From Paenarthrobacter sp. PH39-S1 (lineage in GTDB: Bacteria > Actinomycetota > Actinomycetes > Actinomycetales > Micrococcaceae): 59,760 bases of DNA. The position numbers and the translations under genes are program-made. The notes below the pieces were generated by a model that did not search any database, had not been told where the DNA came from, and saw only the letters and a list, made by a program, of their open reading frames with translations. The number at the start of each line of letters is the position of its first letter. Positions within the stretch are counted from its first letter, which is position 1. Where the stretch lies: positions 1 through 59,760 of the forward strand of contig NZ_JASISR010000028.1 of the NCBI RefSeq assembly GCF_030063245.1. Reading direction: 5' to 3'. Below are positions 1 to 7,632 of the stretch, piece by piece.

Positions 1-1
1 T

Positions 2-76
2 GAACAGGTGTCCTTCTCTGTCTGGAAAATTTTGGCTTCGCAACTACTATTTTCCCAGCTCAAGGGGCACTTGTTC
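2..76. repeat. Imperfect inverted repeat, possible IS ends
   Basis: Arm 2-30 begins GAACAGGTGTCCTT and ends GGAAAAT. Arm 49-76, read on the other strand, begins GAACAAGTGCCCCTT and also ends GGAAAAT. The arms match with a few substitutions and one gap around an 18-nt spacer. Two outward-facing copies of a similar sequence look like abutting ends of an insertion element or a recombination site. No transposase is visible because the window begins here. It lies immediately beyond the point where the neighbouring permease gene is cut off, which fits a mobile-element boundary. The family is not recognised, so this is an inference from structure only. Confidence 0.45.
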
Positions 77-93
77 GGTTTAACACACCCCTG

Positions 94-127
94 TCAAAAA
101 GTTCTTACTCGCGGATCCGGGTCAGAA
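94..127 (-). repeat. Left copy of the element shared with the right end
   Basis: On the minus strand this reads TTCTGACCCGGATCCGCGAG, then TA, four variable bases and CTTTTTGA. The same 22 nt, a 4-nt gap and the same 8 nt occur on the plus strand at 59634-59667, so the copies are inverted relative to each other. Here the first part forms the last codons (LTRIRE and stop) of the truncated permease. The match to the permease family appears to end at about this point, so the repeat probably replaced the rest of that gene. A multicopy insertion-sequence end is the simplest reading. Confidence 0.55.
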
Positions 128-1010
128 CGATGAAGTTCATGATGGTGGCTACGGCCGGAATACCCATCACATCCAGCACCGCCGCGTACGGGCTGACACC
201 AACGCTCTTCGCGTCCCAGGTCTGGATGGTCACGACCACGAAGATTGACCCAACATAGAACGTCACGACGCGGACGACGATCGAGCGCATGGCCTTTTTG
301 ACAGCCAGTTGCGGATCTTCCGATTCCGCGGCGGCAATGGTGATGATTTCCGCACCGGTATAGAAAGCCACGCAGGGGACCACGGCGGCCAGGACCGCCC
401 CCCAGCCCAGCGGAGTGAACCCGCCGTGGTCGATAAGGTTGGCTAGTCCCGGAGTGGAATGGGGCCACAGTCCGGTGATCCACAGCACGCCGAGAGCCAG
501 GAACGCAATGATGGCGACGACCTTGATGCCGGAGAACCAGTACTCGAACTCCCCGAAAGAGCGGGCCGAAATCATGTTAGTTGCGCTCAGCAGCAGCATC
601 AGGCCCAGGCTGAGTATCCACAGCGGGATCATCGGGAACCACAGCTGGATGATCCGCCCGCCCGCAATAGCCTCGACGGCCACTACGATGACGAAGAAAT
701 ACCAGTACATCCAGCCGGTGGTAAAGCCGGCCCGCTGGCCCAGCGCCTGCCGCGCATAGACGTAGAAGGACCCAACGACGGGGCGGGCTACGGCCATTTC
801 GGCGAGCATCCGCATCAGGAGCAGGGTGATGAGGCCAGCGATGGAGAAGGAGATGATTGCTGCCGGACCGGTGTTGCTGATCACGACGCCACTACCGACG
901 AACAGGCCAGCGCCAATGACCCCCCCTATGGCGATCAGGTTCATGTGTCGGCTTTTAAGCCCCTTGCTAAGGCCGGCATTCTCGGCCTGCCCAGGATCGG
1001 CGTTGTCCAC
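105..1010 (-). pseudogene. Amino-acid permease (GabP/AnsP-like APC family), 3'-truncated
   Basis: An APC-superfamily amino-acid/proton symporter of the inner membrane, cut short. The 301-residue product begins MDNADPGQAENAGLSKGLKS and has the conserved first-helix motif GGVIGAGLFVGSG at about residues 29-41, followed by roughly eight hydrophobic segments. Family members usually have about 460-500 residues and twelve segments. Here the protein stops at MNFIVLTRIRE, where relatives continue through further helices, and the last codons lie in a sequence repeated at the other end of the window. Loss of the C-terminal third should abolish transport. The start at 1010 is a cytoplasmic-looking N terminus. 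A CRP-like dyad lies about 112 bases upstream. The exact substrate (GABA, proline or asparagine) cannot be read from the fragment. Confidence 0.8.
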
Positions 1011-1121
1011 GTTTCCTCCAAATGCTCAGACGGAACCCGTTGAAGTGCACTTCTGTGCCTGCGTCACGAGGCGACAGGCTAGGGTCCACCGGGAGGCATC
1101 GGTCCGCACAGCCTAACTGTG

Positions 1122-1137
1122 GGTGATCCAGATCACC
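1122..1137. promoter_or_regulatory. CRP/GlxR-like operator dyad in intergenic region 1011-1434
   Basis: GGTGATC-CA-GATCACC is a perfect 7-bp dyad with a 2-nt spacer and contains GTGATC..GATCAC, the core of the CRP/GlxR consensus. It lies 112 bases upstream of the permease start on one side and about 300 bases upstream of the metallophosphoesterase start on the other. No other structure was seen in this 424-base gap. A cAMP-responsive regulator next to a predicted cAMP phosphodiesterase would make sense, but binding is an inference. Confidence 0.55.
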
Positions 1138-1434
1138 TCGCCTGGTGTAGCCTCAAATTTACGTATCGGGGCCTAAGGTGCACAGAACCAGATCACTCGG
1201 AAAACAGGGAGCCAGTGCCCCAAGTCGTCCATTTACACCAGCTGTGCTGGCCGCGGTGTATGCCCAAGCAAATTCTGACACCAACGTCATGATTGGCTTA
1301 CCGGCCCGGAATGCGAAACTGTGATGTTCATGACACGCTTCCCGCAGTTTCCCCAAAGTTGGCTTGGGTCTGGTTGGATGTTAAGTGAGAGGGAAGCTGG
1401 GGGAACATCCTCCACCCGACCAACAAAGGTAGTG

Positions 1435-2379
1435 ATGGAACTCATCCAGGCCGAGCATTCCAGGCCGAGTCATTTCATACTTCATCTGAGCGACACCCAT
1501 CTGGTGGGTGGTCCGGGCCGGCTGTATGGGGCGGTGGACAGCGAGGCCCGGCTGCGTCAGGTCTTCGCGGAGGTTCGGGCCTCCGGTGTCCGGCCCGAGG
1601 CGGTGGTATTTACCGGAGATCTTGCGGACAAGGGCGAGCCCGAGGCTTACGTCAAGCTGCGTGCAATTGTGGAACCGGCGGCCGAGGCAATGGGCGCGCT
1701 GGTGATCTGGGCGATGGGCAATCACGACGACCGCGCCCAATTCCGTTCCTCCCTGCTCGATCAGAGCCCCAACTCGGCGCCGGTGGACCGCAGCTACGAC
1801 ATCAACGGGCTTCGCATCATCACTTTGGACTCGACGGTTCCGGGCTTCCATCACGGCGAGATCAGCACTGCACAGCTGGAATGGCTGGCTGCCGAACTGG
1901 CCGAGCCCGCCCCGGACGGAACCATTCTGGCGCTGCACCACCCTCCGGTCCCGTGCATTCAGGATCTGTCCGTGCTGGTGGAACTGCGCCGCCAGCCCGA
2001 GCTGGCCAGCGTGCTGTGGGGATCCGACGTCCGCACCATCCTGGCCGGGCATCTGCATTATTCCTCCATGGCGATGTTTGCCGGTATCCCGGTCTCAGTG
2101 GCATCGGCGACCTGTTACACACAGGACCTGGCGGTGACTTCCGGTAGCCACCGCGGTCGGGACGCGGCGCAGGCCTTCAACCTCGTCCATGTTTATGAGC
2201 ACACGGTGGTCCACTCGGTAGTGCCGCTGGGCGGCGGGGAAACGGTGGGGGAGTATGTCAGCGCCGAGGAAACGCAGCGCCGCCTTGCCGCCGCCGGAAT
2301 CCGCATCCCAGAGCACGAGCCATCCCCTGGCGCGGGGACAAGGGTTGAAGCGCGGCGCGCGGCGCTGGTCCGGAGCTGA
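1435..2379 (+). CDS. cpdA: Metallophosphoesterase, CpdA-like 3',5'-cyclic-nucleotide phosphodiesterase
   Basis: Cytoplasmic calcineurin-like phosphoesterase of the class III cyclic-nucleotide phosphodiesterase type (CpdA, mycobacterial Rv0805), predicted to hydrolyse cAMP with two metal ions. All metal-binding blocks are present in order: [27 protein letters not shown] and GHLHYS. The frame is open from 1321, but the start chosen is the ATG at 1435, which gives [20 protein letters not shown] with the first metal motif close to the N terminus, as in relatives. A weak purine-rich AAAGGT precedes it; an ATG at 1378 is the alternative. The C-terminal tail is rich in Arg and Ala. It is monocistronic and convergent with the next gene. 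A CRP-like site lies upstream, which fits a cAMP link. Confidence 0.82.
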   Translation: MELIQAEHSRPSHFILHLSDTHLVGGPGRLYGAVDSEARLRQVFAEVRASGVRPEAVVFTGDLADKGEPEAYVKLRAIVEPAAEAMGALVIWAMGNHDDRAQFRSSLLDQSPNSAPVDRSYDINGLRIITLDSTVPGFHHGEISTAQLEWLAAELAEPAPDGTILALHHPPVPCIQDLSVLVELRRQPELASVLWGSDVRTILAGHLHYSSMAMFAGIPVSVASATCYTQDLAVTSGSHRGRDAAQAFNLVHVYEHTVVHSVVPLGGGETVGEYVSAEETQRRLAAAGIRIPEHEPSPGAGTRVEARRAALVRS

Positions 2380-2480
2380 GAGCGCCACGCATTCGATTGC
2401 GCCCGGCCGTCGACTGGCGATGCCTGCCCCTTCCGCGGATGGCCTTAGGGCGGAAATACCCACTCCGCGGTCCGAGGATG

Positions 2481-4067
2481 CTATTTTTCCCAGGGCGCCC
2501 GAAGGGGGTAGTACTTTTCCAGGAAGTCCGTGACCAGTTCGGCGCGTTCCTCGGCGGCGACCTCGGGGAAACTTCCGTCATTGAGACAGAAGAAGTCTGC
2601 GTTCCGTTTGGCCAGCAGCCGCGGCAGATATGTCAGGCCCGAACGCATGGTCGTGTCAATGTAACGCACTCTGGCGTCGCGCTGGGTGACGGCCTGACCG
2701 GTGAGCAGCGCGTAGTAGTGGTACAGCGAGTTGGTCACGGAGATGTTGTCCGCCGCCCGGAATGTGCTGGCCGCGGTCGCCGCAAATTCCGTCGGGAATT
2801 CGCGTTCCATTTCCGCCATGACGCTGCGGCGCAAGGGAGCCGCCGCGTGCTCCAGATGCCGGGTGGTGATCCGGCCGAAGCGGTTCCAAAGAAGTTTCCG
2901 GTTCACCCGGGCAGCGTTTTCAAAGCCGCTGCGCTCGGCCGCGTTCTCGCCCAGGCCGATCCGGGTGTCCGCTTGGATGAATCTGGTGATGCCTCCCGGC
3001 GTGAAAAACATATCGGGACTGACGGGGCGGCCGAAGAACATGTCGTCATTGGAATACAGGAAGTGCTCGGCGAGGCCGTCAATGTGGTGCAGTTGGCATT
3101 CCACCGCCTGCGAGTTGTGCGTGGGCAAGACGGAAGGATCCGCAAAAAATTCCTCGCTGCGCACGATCGTTACGGTCGGGTGGTCGGCCAGCCACGCGGG
3201 AGCCGGCGAATCCGTGGCGATAAAAATCCGCCGCACCCAAGGCGCATACATATAGATGGAACGCAGGGCGTATTTGAGCTCATCGATCTGCCGGAAGCGG
3301 GCTTCGTTGTCGTCGCCCTCACCGAGGACGACGCCGACCTCTCGGGCGCGGCGCGCCGCCTGGTACTCCGGCGAGCTGCCGTCCACCCAGGAAAAGACCA
3401 TATCGATGTCGAAACGGATGTCGGTGGCATGATCGGCGAACATGTTCTCGATCGTCGGCCAGACGTGACCGTAGCGTTCCACCGTGCCGCGGACGGCTTC
3501 GGCATTCGGCAGGATCCGCCGGGTCAGGGAATTCTCCATCGGCAGCACCAGGGTTTCCCCCTCGAAGCTCCACAGCTCGATCTGCACACCCATCGACGGC
3601 CCGTACACCAGTCCCCCCTCGGGCTCAACGCGTGGACGGTACAGCCGCAGGATCCGGGCCTTGCGGTTGCGGGCCAGCTCGCCGTCCGCCACCAACAGCG
3701 ACGATTTCTTCTTTGCATCGACCGTGATGGCGTAGAACGGCTCGTTCAAGCAGGCCTTGGCCAGGGCCTTCCGCAGCTTCTTGCGGCCCTTCCAGTCCAC
3801 CGAGATGACCGGCCGCTCATTGTTGCCGCGCACCAACAGATACGTCAGCCCGGCGTCCTCCAGCGCGGCCCGGATGAACAACAGATCCTCGACCATCGCC
3901 TGATAGGGCGTGCGGTCCACGTTGAGCAGGGCGTAGCGGCCCTGGTACTGGATGACGTCCGGCCGGTTCGTCAGACGGACGACGGCGGCGGGCGAGGTTT
4001 CCTCGACCAGGTCGCGTTCGTCGTCGGGCGCGGGACTGCCGATGTAGACATCATGCTGTGCGGACAC
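2481..4067 (-). CDS. Stealth-family sugar-phosphate transferase
   Basis: A 528-residue member of the Stealth family, whose characterised members are CpsY-like hexose-1-phosphate transferases that make phosphodiester-linked capsule or cell-wall glycans. The four conserved blocks can be read in order: about 45 LLNVDRTPYQ (CR1), about 230 FDIDMVFSWVDGS (CR2, with the conserved WVDGS), about 340 FLYSNDDMFF (CR3, SNDDMFF) and a C-terminal CR4 around YVDT/YLPRLLAKRN. The N-terminal 200 residues carry substrate-recognition sequence typical of the actinobacterial subgroup. No signal peptide or membrane helix is seen. The gene stands alone and is convergent with the phosphoesterase gene. The exact sugar and acceptor cannot be told from sequence. 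Confidence 0.87.
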   Translation of the reverse strand: MSAQHDVYIGSPAPDDERDLVEETSPAAVVRLTNRPDVIQYQGRYALLNVDRTPYQAMVEDLLFIRAALEDAGLTYLLVRGNNERPVISVDWKGRKKLRKALAKACLNEPFYAITVDAKKKSSLLVADGELARNRKARILRLYRPRVEPEGGLVYGPSMGVQIELWSFEGETLVLPMENSLTRRILPNAEAVRGTVERYGHVWPTIENMFADHATDIRFDIDMVFSWVDGSSPEYQAARRAREVGVVLGEGDDNEARFRQIDELKYALRSIYMYAPWVRRIFIATDSPAPAWLADHPTVTIVRSEEFFADPSVLPTHNSQAVECQLHHIDGLAEHFLYSNDDMFFGRPVSPDMFFTPGGITRFIQADTRIGLGENAAERSGFENAARVNRKLLWNRFGRITTRHLEHAAAPLRRSVMAEMEREFPTEFAATAASTFRAADNISVTNSLYHYYALLTGQAVTQRDARVRYIDTTMRSGLTYLPRLLAKRNADFFCLNDGSFPEVAAEERAELVTDFLEKYYPLRAPWEK

Positions 4068-4118
4068 GTCTGTAATGGCTATTCTCCAAACTGCGGTTGT
4101 AGGGCTTCAAGCGCTACT

Positions 4119-4154
4119 GGGGTTAGCTGGTAGGGGGTTAAATTTCAGGGGTTA
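4119..4154 (+). repeat. Three GGGGTTA direct repeats in a divergent promoter region
   Basis: GGGGTTA occurs at 4119-4125, 4134-4140 and 4148-4154, a period of 14-15 bases, between the Stealth gene (minus) and the DinB gene (plus). Evenly spaced direct repeats of this kind are typical of response-regulator boxes. No regulator is identified. Confidence 0.45.
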
Positions 4155-4207
4155 ACTAGCATGATATCGCGTGCTGCCTCTGGTGGTCCGTGGCCCGCCA
4201 TGGAACC

Positions 4208-4726
4208 ATGGCTGATATGGAACCCACAGACCTCCTGGCGGATGCTTTCGGCCGGATCCCCGCCCTGGTGGAGGGCGTGCTGAAGGGGCTGGGGGCGGCG
4301 GAACTGAACCGGCGTCCCGGCGGCGAGGGTAACTCGGTTGCCTGGCTGGTCTGGCACCTAAGCCGGGTCCAGGACGATCACCTTTCGGACGTGGCCGGGA
4401 CAGACCAGCAGTGGATATCCGCCGGGTTCAAGGACCGCTTTGGCTTTGGGCTGCAGCCCGAGGACACCGGGTACGGGCACAGCCACGACCAGGTGTCCGC
4501 GGTGCAGGTCGAGTCGGGTTCGCTGCTGCAGGAGTACTATCAGGCGGTGCAGGCGAAGACCCTGGAATTCCTTAATGGACTCGATAAGGCGGCGCTGGAC
4601 CGCATCGTCGACGATTCCTGGGACCCGTCGGTCAGCCTGGGTGTGCGGCTGGTCAGTGTGCTCCAGGACTGCCTGATGCACGTCGGGCAGGCCGCCTACG
4701 TCCGAGGCCTGCCGCCCGGGCGGTAA
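4208..4726 (+). CDS. DinB-family (DUF664) putative mycothiol-dependent transferase
   Basis: A small cytoplasmic DinB four-helix-bundle protein of the kind that in actinobacteria uses mycothiol or a related thiol as cofactor. The core reads LLADAFGRIPALVEGVLKGL at the N terminus, then WLVWHLSRVQDDHL with the first metal-type His, and QDCLMHVGQAAYVRG near the C terminus with the last His, matching the H..H..H arrangement. The start chosen is the ATG at 4208 (MADMEPTDLL). An in-frame ATG lies at 4190 and another at 4217, and none has a strong ribosome site. The length of about 170 residues is normal. The physiological substrate is unknown. Confidence 0.78.
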   Translation: MADMEPTDLLADAFGRIPALVEGVLKGLGAAELNRRPGGEGNSVAWLVWHLSRVQDDHLSDVAGTDQQWISAGFKDRFGFGLQPEDTGYGHSHDQVSAVQVESGSLLQEYYQAVQAKTLEFLNGLDKAALDRIVDDSWDPSVSLGVRLVSVLQDCLMHVGQAAYVRGLPPGR

Positions 4727-4731
4727 GCCGT

Positions 4732-5172
4732 CTACCCAGCCGCGCGCCTGGCGACCTTGACGACTTTGTGCTTGCGGTCCAAAAGCAGCGCTGCAGCGAT
4801 GCCGAGCATCCAGGTGTCTTTGGCAAGCGCCGTACCCGCCGGGGTGGGGCGGAAGCCGTCGGGCTCCGTCATTCCCGGTGTCCTGAGATACATGGTGACC
4901 AGCGAGCCCGAGAAAACACCGAGTGCAAGGCCGGCCAGCCGGCTGGGGACAAACGGCGCCAGCAGGAGTGAGCCGACGGTGATTTCGCCGAAACTGAGCA
5001 TTTTGCCGAACCTTTCCGGCGGCAGCTTCGTCAGCGCAGGAATGGCTTTTCCGGCCATCGACTGCAGGCCGGCAGCGTGTTCGTCATCCAGTTTCAGCTT
5101 TCCCACACCGGAGTTGAGGATGAAGGCCCCGGTGACAAGTCGAAGGGCGGCATGGCTGAGATTAATTCCCAT
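4732..5172 (-). CDS. DoxX-family membrane protein
   Basis: A 146-residue inner-membrane protein with four predicted helices: about 8-24 (AALRLVTGAFILNSGVGK), 56-80 (LSFGEITVGSLLLAPFVPS), 82-100 (LAGLALGVFSGSLVTMYL) and 122-138. This is the DoxX-like pattern also found in oxidoreductase partners and thiol-stress membrane complexes. The start at 5172 (MGINLSHAALRL) is supported by GGAGAG just upstream and by an 11-nt overlap with the end of the upstream tetR gene, which suggests coupled translation. The frame is open further upstream, but that part lies inside the TetR gene. The specific role is unknown. Confidence 0.78.
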   Translation of the reverse strand: MGINLSHAALRLVTGAFILNSGVGKLKLDDEHAAGLQSMAGKAIPALTKLPPERFGKMLSFGEITVGSLLLAPFVPSRLAGLALGVFSGSLVTMYLRTPGMTEPDGFRPTPAGTALAKDTWMLGIAAALLLDRKHKVVKVARRAAG

Positions 5173-5938
5173 GGTTCTCTCCTTTTCGGGCGGCCGCATC
5201 TGCAACCCCTCCCACCCTATTGGACCCTGCTCCATCCTGACCAGAGCCGGACACCATCGAAACGCCGATGCCGGCGATGAGCACCTCGAGACCCAGCTCA
5301 AAGGCGCTGTCACTCGAACTGCCACCTGAATTGTCGCGTGACTTGCGTGACGGCGTGCGAACGCGGGATCTCACCGCAGCGGTAAAGAGTGGTGCATCGG
5401 CGGCCAGGTCCCCGGAGTCGAAAATATCGGCCGGAGCCGTCACGTCGAATGCGGATCCGAAGATGAAGGATTCCAACGCCACAATCGCGTCTATGATCCG
5501 CTCCTCGGGCCAGCCGGCCTGCAGGAAACCAGCGGTGACCGCCTCGTACATTTTTACTGTCTGCGGCGCATTGGTCACGGGCAAAACGGCGATCACCGGG
5601 ATGAGCGGTGTGTGCCGCGCAAAGACGTCCCGATAGGACCAGGCCCAGCGGCGTACGGCCTCATGCCATGGTTCGGCGCCGAAGCCGGAAATGTCGACCC
5701 CACCCATGAGATGGTCTTCGATCAGGAGCAGTACGCCCCGTTTGGAGCTCACGTGGTTATACAGCGCGGAAGGCGCCACGTTCAGCAGGTGCGCCAGCGC
5801 GGACATGGTCAGGCCCTTGTAACCGACCTTTGCAATGAGCCGCAGTGCCCCCTGAGTGATCCGGTCCGGGCCGAGAACGGCCTGCGGCGGCCGGCCGGCA
5901 CGCCGCTTTGCCCCAGCCGCCGGTGTTGCGCTCTCCAA
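5162..5938 (-). CDS. TetR-family transcriptional regulator
   Basis: A 258-residue one-component regulator with an N-terminal TetR helix-turn-helix: RITQGALRLIAKVGYKGLTM followed by SALAHLLNVAPSALYNHVSSK, the classic recognition helix. The C-terminal half is the ligand and dimer domain. The extreme C terminus (SRKSRDNSGGSSSDS, then a low-complexity Gly/Ala stretch) is longer than usual. No ATG lies near the start. The TTG at 5938 is preferred because GAGGGGG lies five bases upstream; an upstream TTG at 5968 would sit inside the operator-like repeat. Divergent from the putrescine oxidase operon and overlapping doxX by 11 nt, it probably represses both sides through the inverted repeat at 5965-6028. 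Confidence 0.85.
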   Translation of the reverse strand: MESATPAAGAKRRAGRPPQAVLGPDRITQGALRLIAKVGYKGLTMSALAHLLNVAPSALYNHVSSKRGVLLLIEDHLMGGVDISGFGAEPWHEAVRRWAWSYRDVFARHTPLIPVIAVLPVTNAPQTVKMYEAVTAGFLQAGWPEERIIDAIVALESFIFGSAFDVTAPADIFDSGDLAADAPLFTAAVRSRVRTPSRKSRDNSGGSSSDSAFELGLEVLIAGIGVSMVSGSGQDGAGSNRVGGVADAAARKGENHGN

Positions 5939-5964
5939 TGCTGCCCCCTCTATGCCCTCCCGAC

Positions 5965-6028
5965 CCAACTAGGTAGCAGCACGTGCACCCATTTCGTGTT
6001 TTGAGTGCGTTACCTGCTACCTAGTTGG
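5965..6028. promoter_or_regulatory. Perfect 15-bp inverted repeat between tetR and putrescine oxidase
   Basis: CCAACTAGGTAGCAG at 5965-5979 is the exact reverse complement of CTGCTACCTAGTTGG at 6014-6028, with 34 bases between. Each arm contains CTAGGTAG, itself nearly palindromic, so each arm could be a separate TetR site. AGTTGGAA is repeated once more at 6037-6044. Placed between a TetR gene and the divergent putrescine oxidase operon, this is very probably the TetR operator region. Confidence 0.72.
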
Positions 6029-6156
6029 AACTGTCCAGTTGGAATTATTCCATTGCTGCTCTTCCTAAAATGACGAGCACCGGTTAGAGTCTAATAAAAA
6101 TGAACAACATTCATATAGTGCGGCCGGTCACGGATCGGCCCGATGGAGGGGAAGCG

Positions 6157-7632
6157 ATGCGGAATCTGGAACGCGACGTCGTAATTATTGGAGCCGGACC
6201 TTCGGGTATGACGGCAGCCTATGAGCTGAAGAAGGCCGGTCTTAGCGTGGCGGTCCTGGAGGCACGGGACCGGGTGGGCGGCCGTACCTGGACGAACGTG
6301 ATCGACGGCGCAACGCTGGAAATCGGCGGGCAATGGGTCTCTCCTGACCAGACGGCGTTGATAGGGCTGTTGAAGGAACTGGGACTGGAGACGTTTGACC
6401 GCTACCGCGACGGCGAGTCCGTTTACATCTCCCCGGACGGCATCCGCTCGCGCTACACCGGTGAGATGTTCCCGGTCGGTGAGCACACGGCGGCGGAGAT
6501 GGCCAGGCTGATCGACCTGCTGGATTCCCTCGCCGTTGCAATCGGTGCCCACGAGCCGTGGGCCCATGCGAGGTCCCGCGAGCTGGACATCATTTCCTTC
6601 CATCATTGGCTCCGGCAGCAGTCCACCGATGAGGAGGCCTGCAACAACATCGGTCTCTTTATTGCCGGCGGCATGCTGACCAAGCCGGCCCATTCCTTTT
6701 CGGCGCTGCAGGCTGTGCTGATGGCCGCCTCCGCTGGCTCGTTCAGTAACCTCGTCGATGAGGATTACATCCTGGACAAACGTGTGATCGGCGGCATGCA
6801 GCAGGTCTCGGAACGGATGGCCGCGGAACTTGGCGCCGACGTCGTCCTTAATTCCCCGGTCCGGACCCTGCGCTGGGCGGCGGACGACGGCGGTGCAGAC
6901 TGTGCCCGCGGCACGGAGGATGCTGTCGGCACCGGAAGGTTTACGGTCACGGCCCTCTCGGATGCGGCCACGGTCACTGCCCGCTATGCCATCATGGCCG
7001 TCCCGCCGAACCTGTATTCGCGCGTCTCCTTCGAACCTCCCCTGCCGCGCCGGCAGCACCAGATGCACCAGCACCAATCCCTCGGGCTCGTCATTAAGGT
7101 GCACGCGGTGTACGAAACCCCGTTTTGGCGCGAAGACGGGCTCTCCGGCACCGGCTTCAGCGCCTCGTCGCTGGTCCAGGAGGTTTACGACAATACCAAC
7201 CACGAGGATCCGCGTGGCACCCTGGTTGGCTTCATCTCGGACGAAAAGGCCGACTATGCCTTCACTCTCGGCGCCGAAGAGCGCAAGCGGAAGATCACCG
7301 AGTCCCTGGCCGGCTTCCTCGGGGATAAGGCGCTGGAACCGGTGGTGTACTACGAATCCGACTGGGGCTCGGAGGAATGGACCCGCGGCGCCTATGCCAC
7401 CAGCTATGACCTCGGCGGCCTGCACCGCTACGGCGCGGATCAGCTCAAGCCCGTCGGTCCGATCTACTGGTCGTCCTCCGACCTGGCGGCGGAGGGCTAC
7501 CAACATGTGGACGGAGCAGTGCGGATGGGCCAGCACACCGCCGCCCGGATCCTCGCCGCGGAGGCGCAGGCACAGGCGCAGGCACAGGCACAAAATACGC
7601 CCGGGCCAGCCGCCGCAGTGAAGGTCAGCTAA
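6157..7632 (+). CDS. puo: Putrescine oxidase (flavin monoamine oxidase)
   Basis: An FAD-dependent enzyme that oxidises putrescine to 4-aminobutanal (which cyclises to 1-pyrroline) with release of ammonia and hydrogen peroxide. It matches the Rhodococcus erythropolis and Kocuria putrescine oxidases along its length as I remember them: Rossmann motif VVIIGAGPSG at 8-17, EARDRVGGRTW at about 37-47, EIGGQWVSPDQTAL, GLFIAGGMLTKPAHSFSAL, RRQHQMHQHQSLGLVIKVHA and a C-terminal FAD loop GYQHVDGAVRMGQ. The start at 6157 is chosen because GGAGGGG lies six bases upstream; the ATG at 6100 has no ribosome site. The C terminus carries a short Ala-Gln repeat. The stop shares one base with the next ATG, so translation is probably coupled. 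Confidence 0.92.
   Translation: MRNLERDVVIIGAGPSGMTAAYELKKAGLSVAVLEARDRVGGRTWTNVIDGATLEIGGQWVSPDQTALIGLLKELGLETFDRYRDGESVYISPDGIRSRYTGEMFPVGEHTAAEMARLIDLLDSLAVAIGAHEPWAHARSRELDIISFHHWLRQQSTDEEACNNIGLFIAGGMLTKPAHSFSALQAVLMAASAGSFSNLVDEDYILDKRVIGGMQQVSERMAAELGADVVLNSPVRTLRWAADDGGADCARGTEDAVGTGRFTVTALSDAATVTARYAIMAVPPNLYSRVSFEPPLPRRQHQMHQHQSLGLVIKVHAVYETPFWREDGLSGTGFSASSLVQEVYDNTNHEDPRGTLVGFISDEKADYAFTLGAEERKRKITESLAGFLGDKALEPVVYYESDWGSEEWTRGAYATSYDLGGLHRYGADQLKPVGPIYWSSSDLAAEGYQHVDGAVRMGQHTAARILAAEAQAQAQAQAQNTPGPAAAVKVS

Noticed and set aside
2397-4133. 578-codon open frame opposite the Stealth gene
   Set aside because: No recognisable domain; the Stealth motifs are on the other strand.
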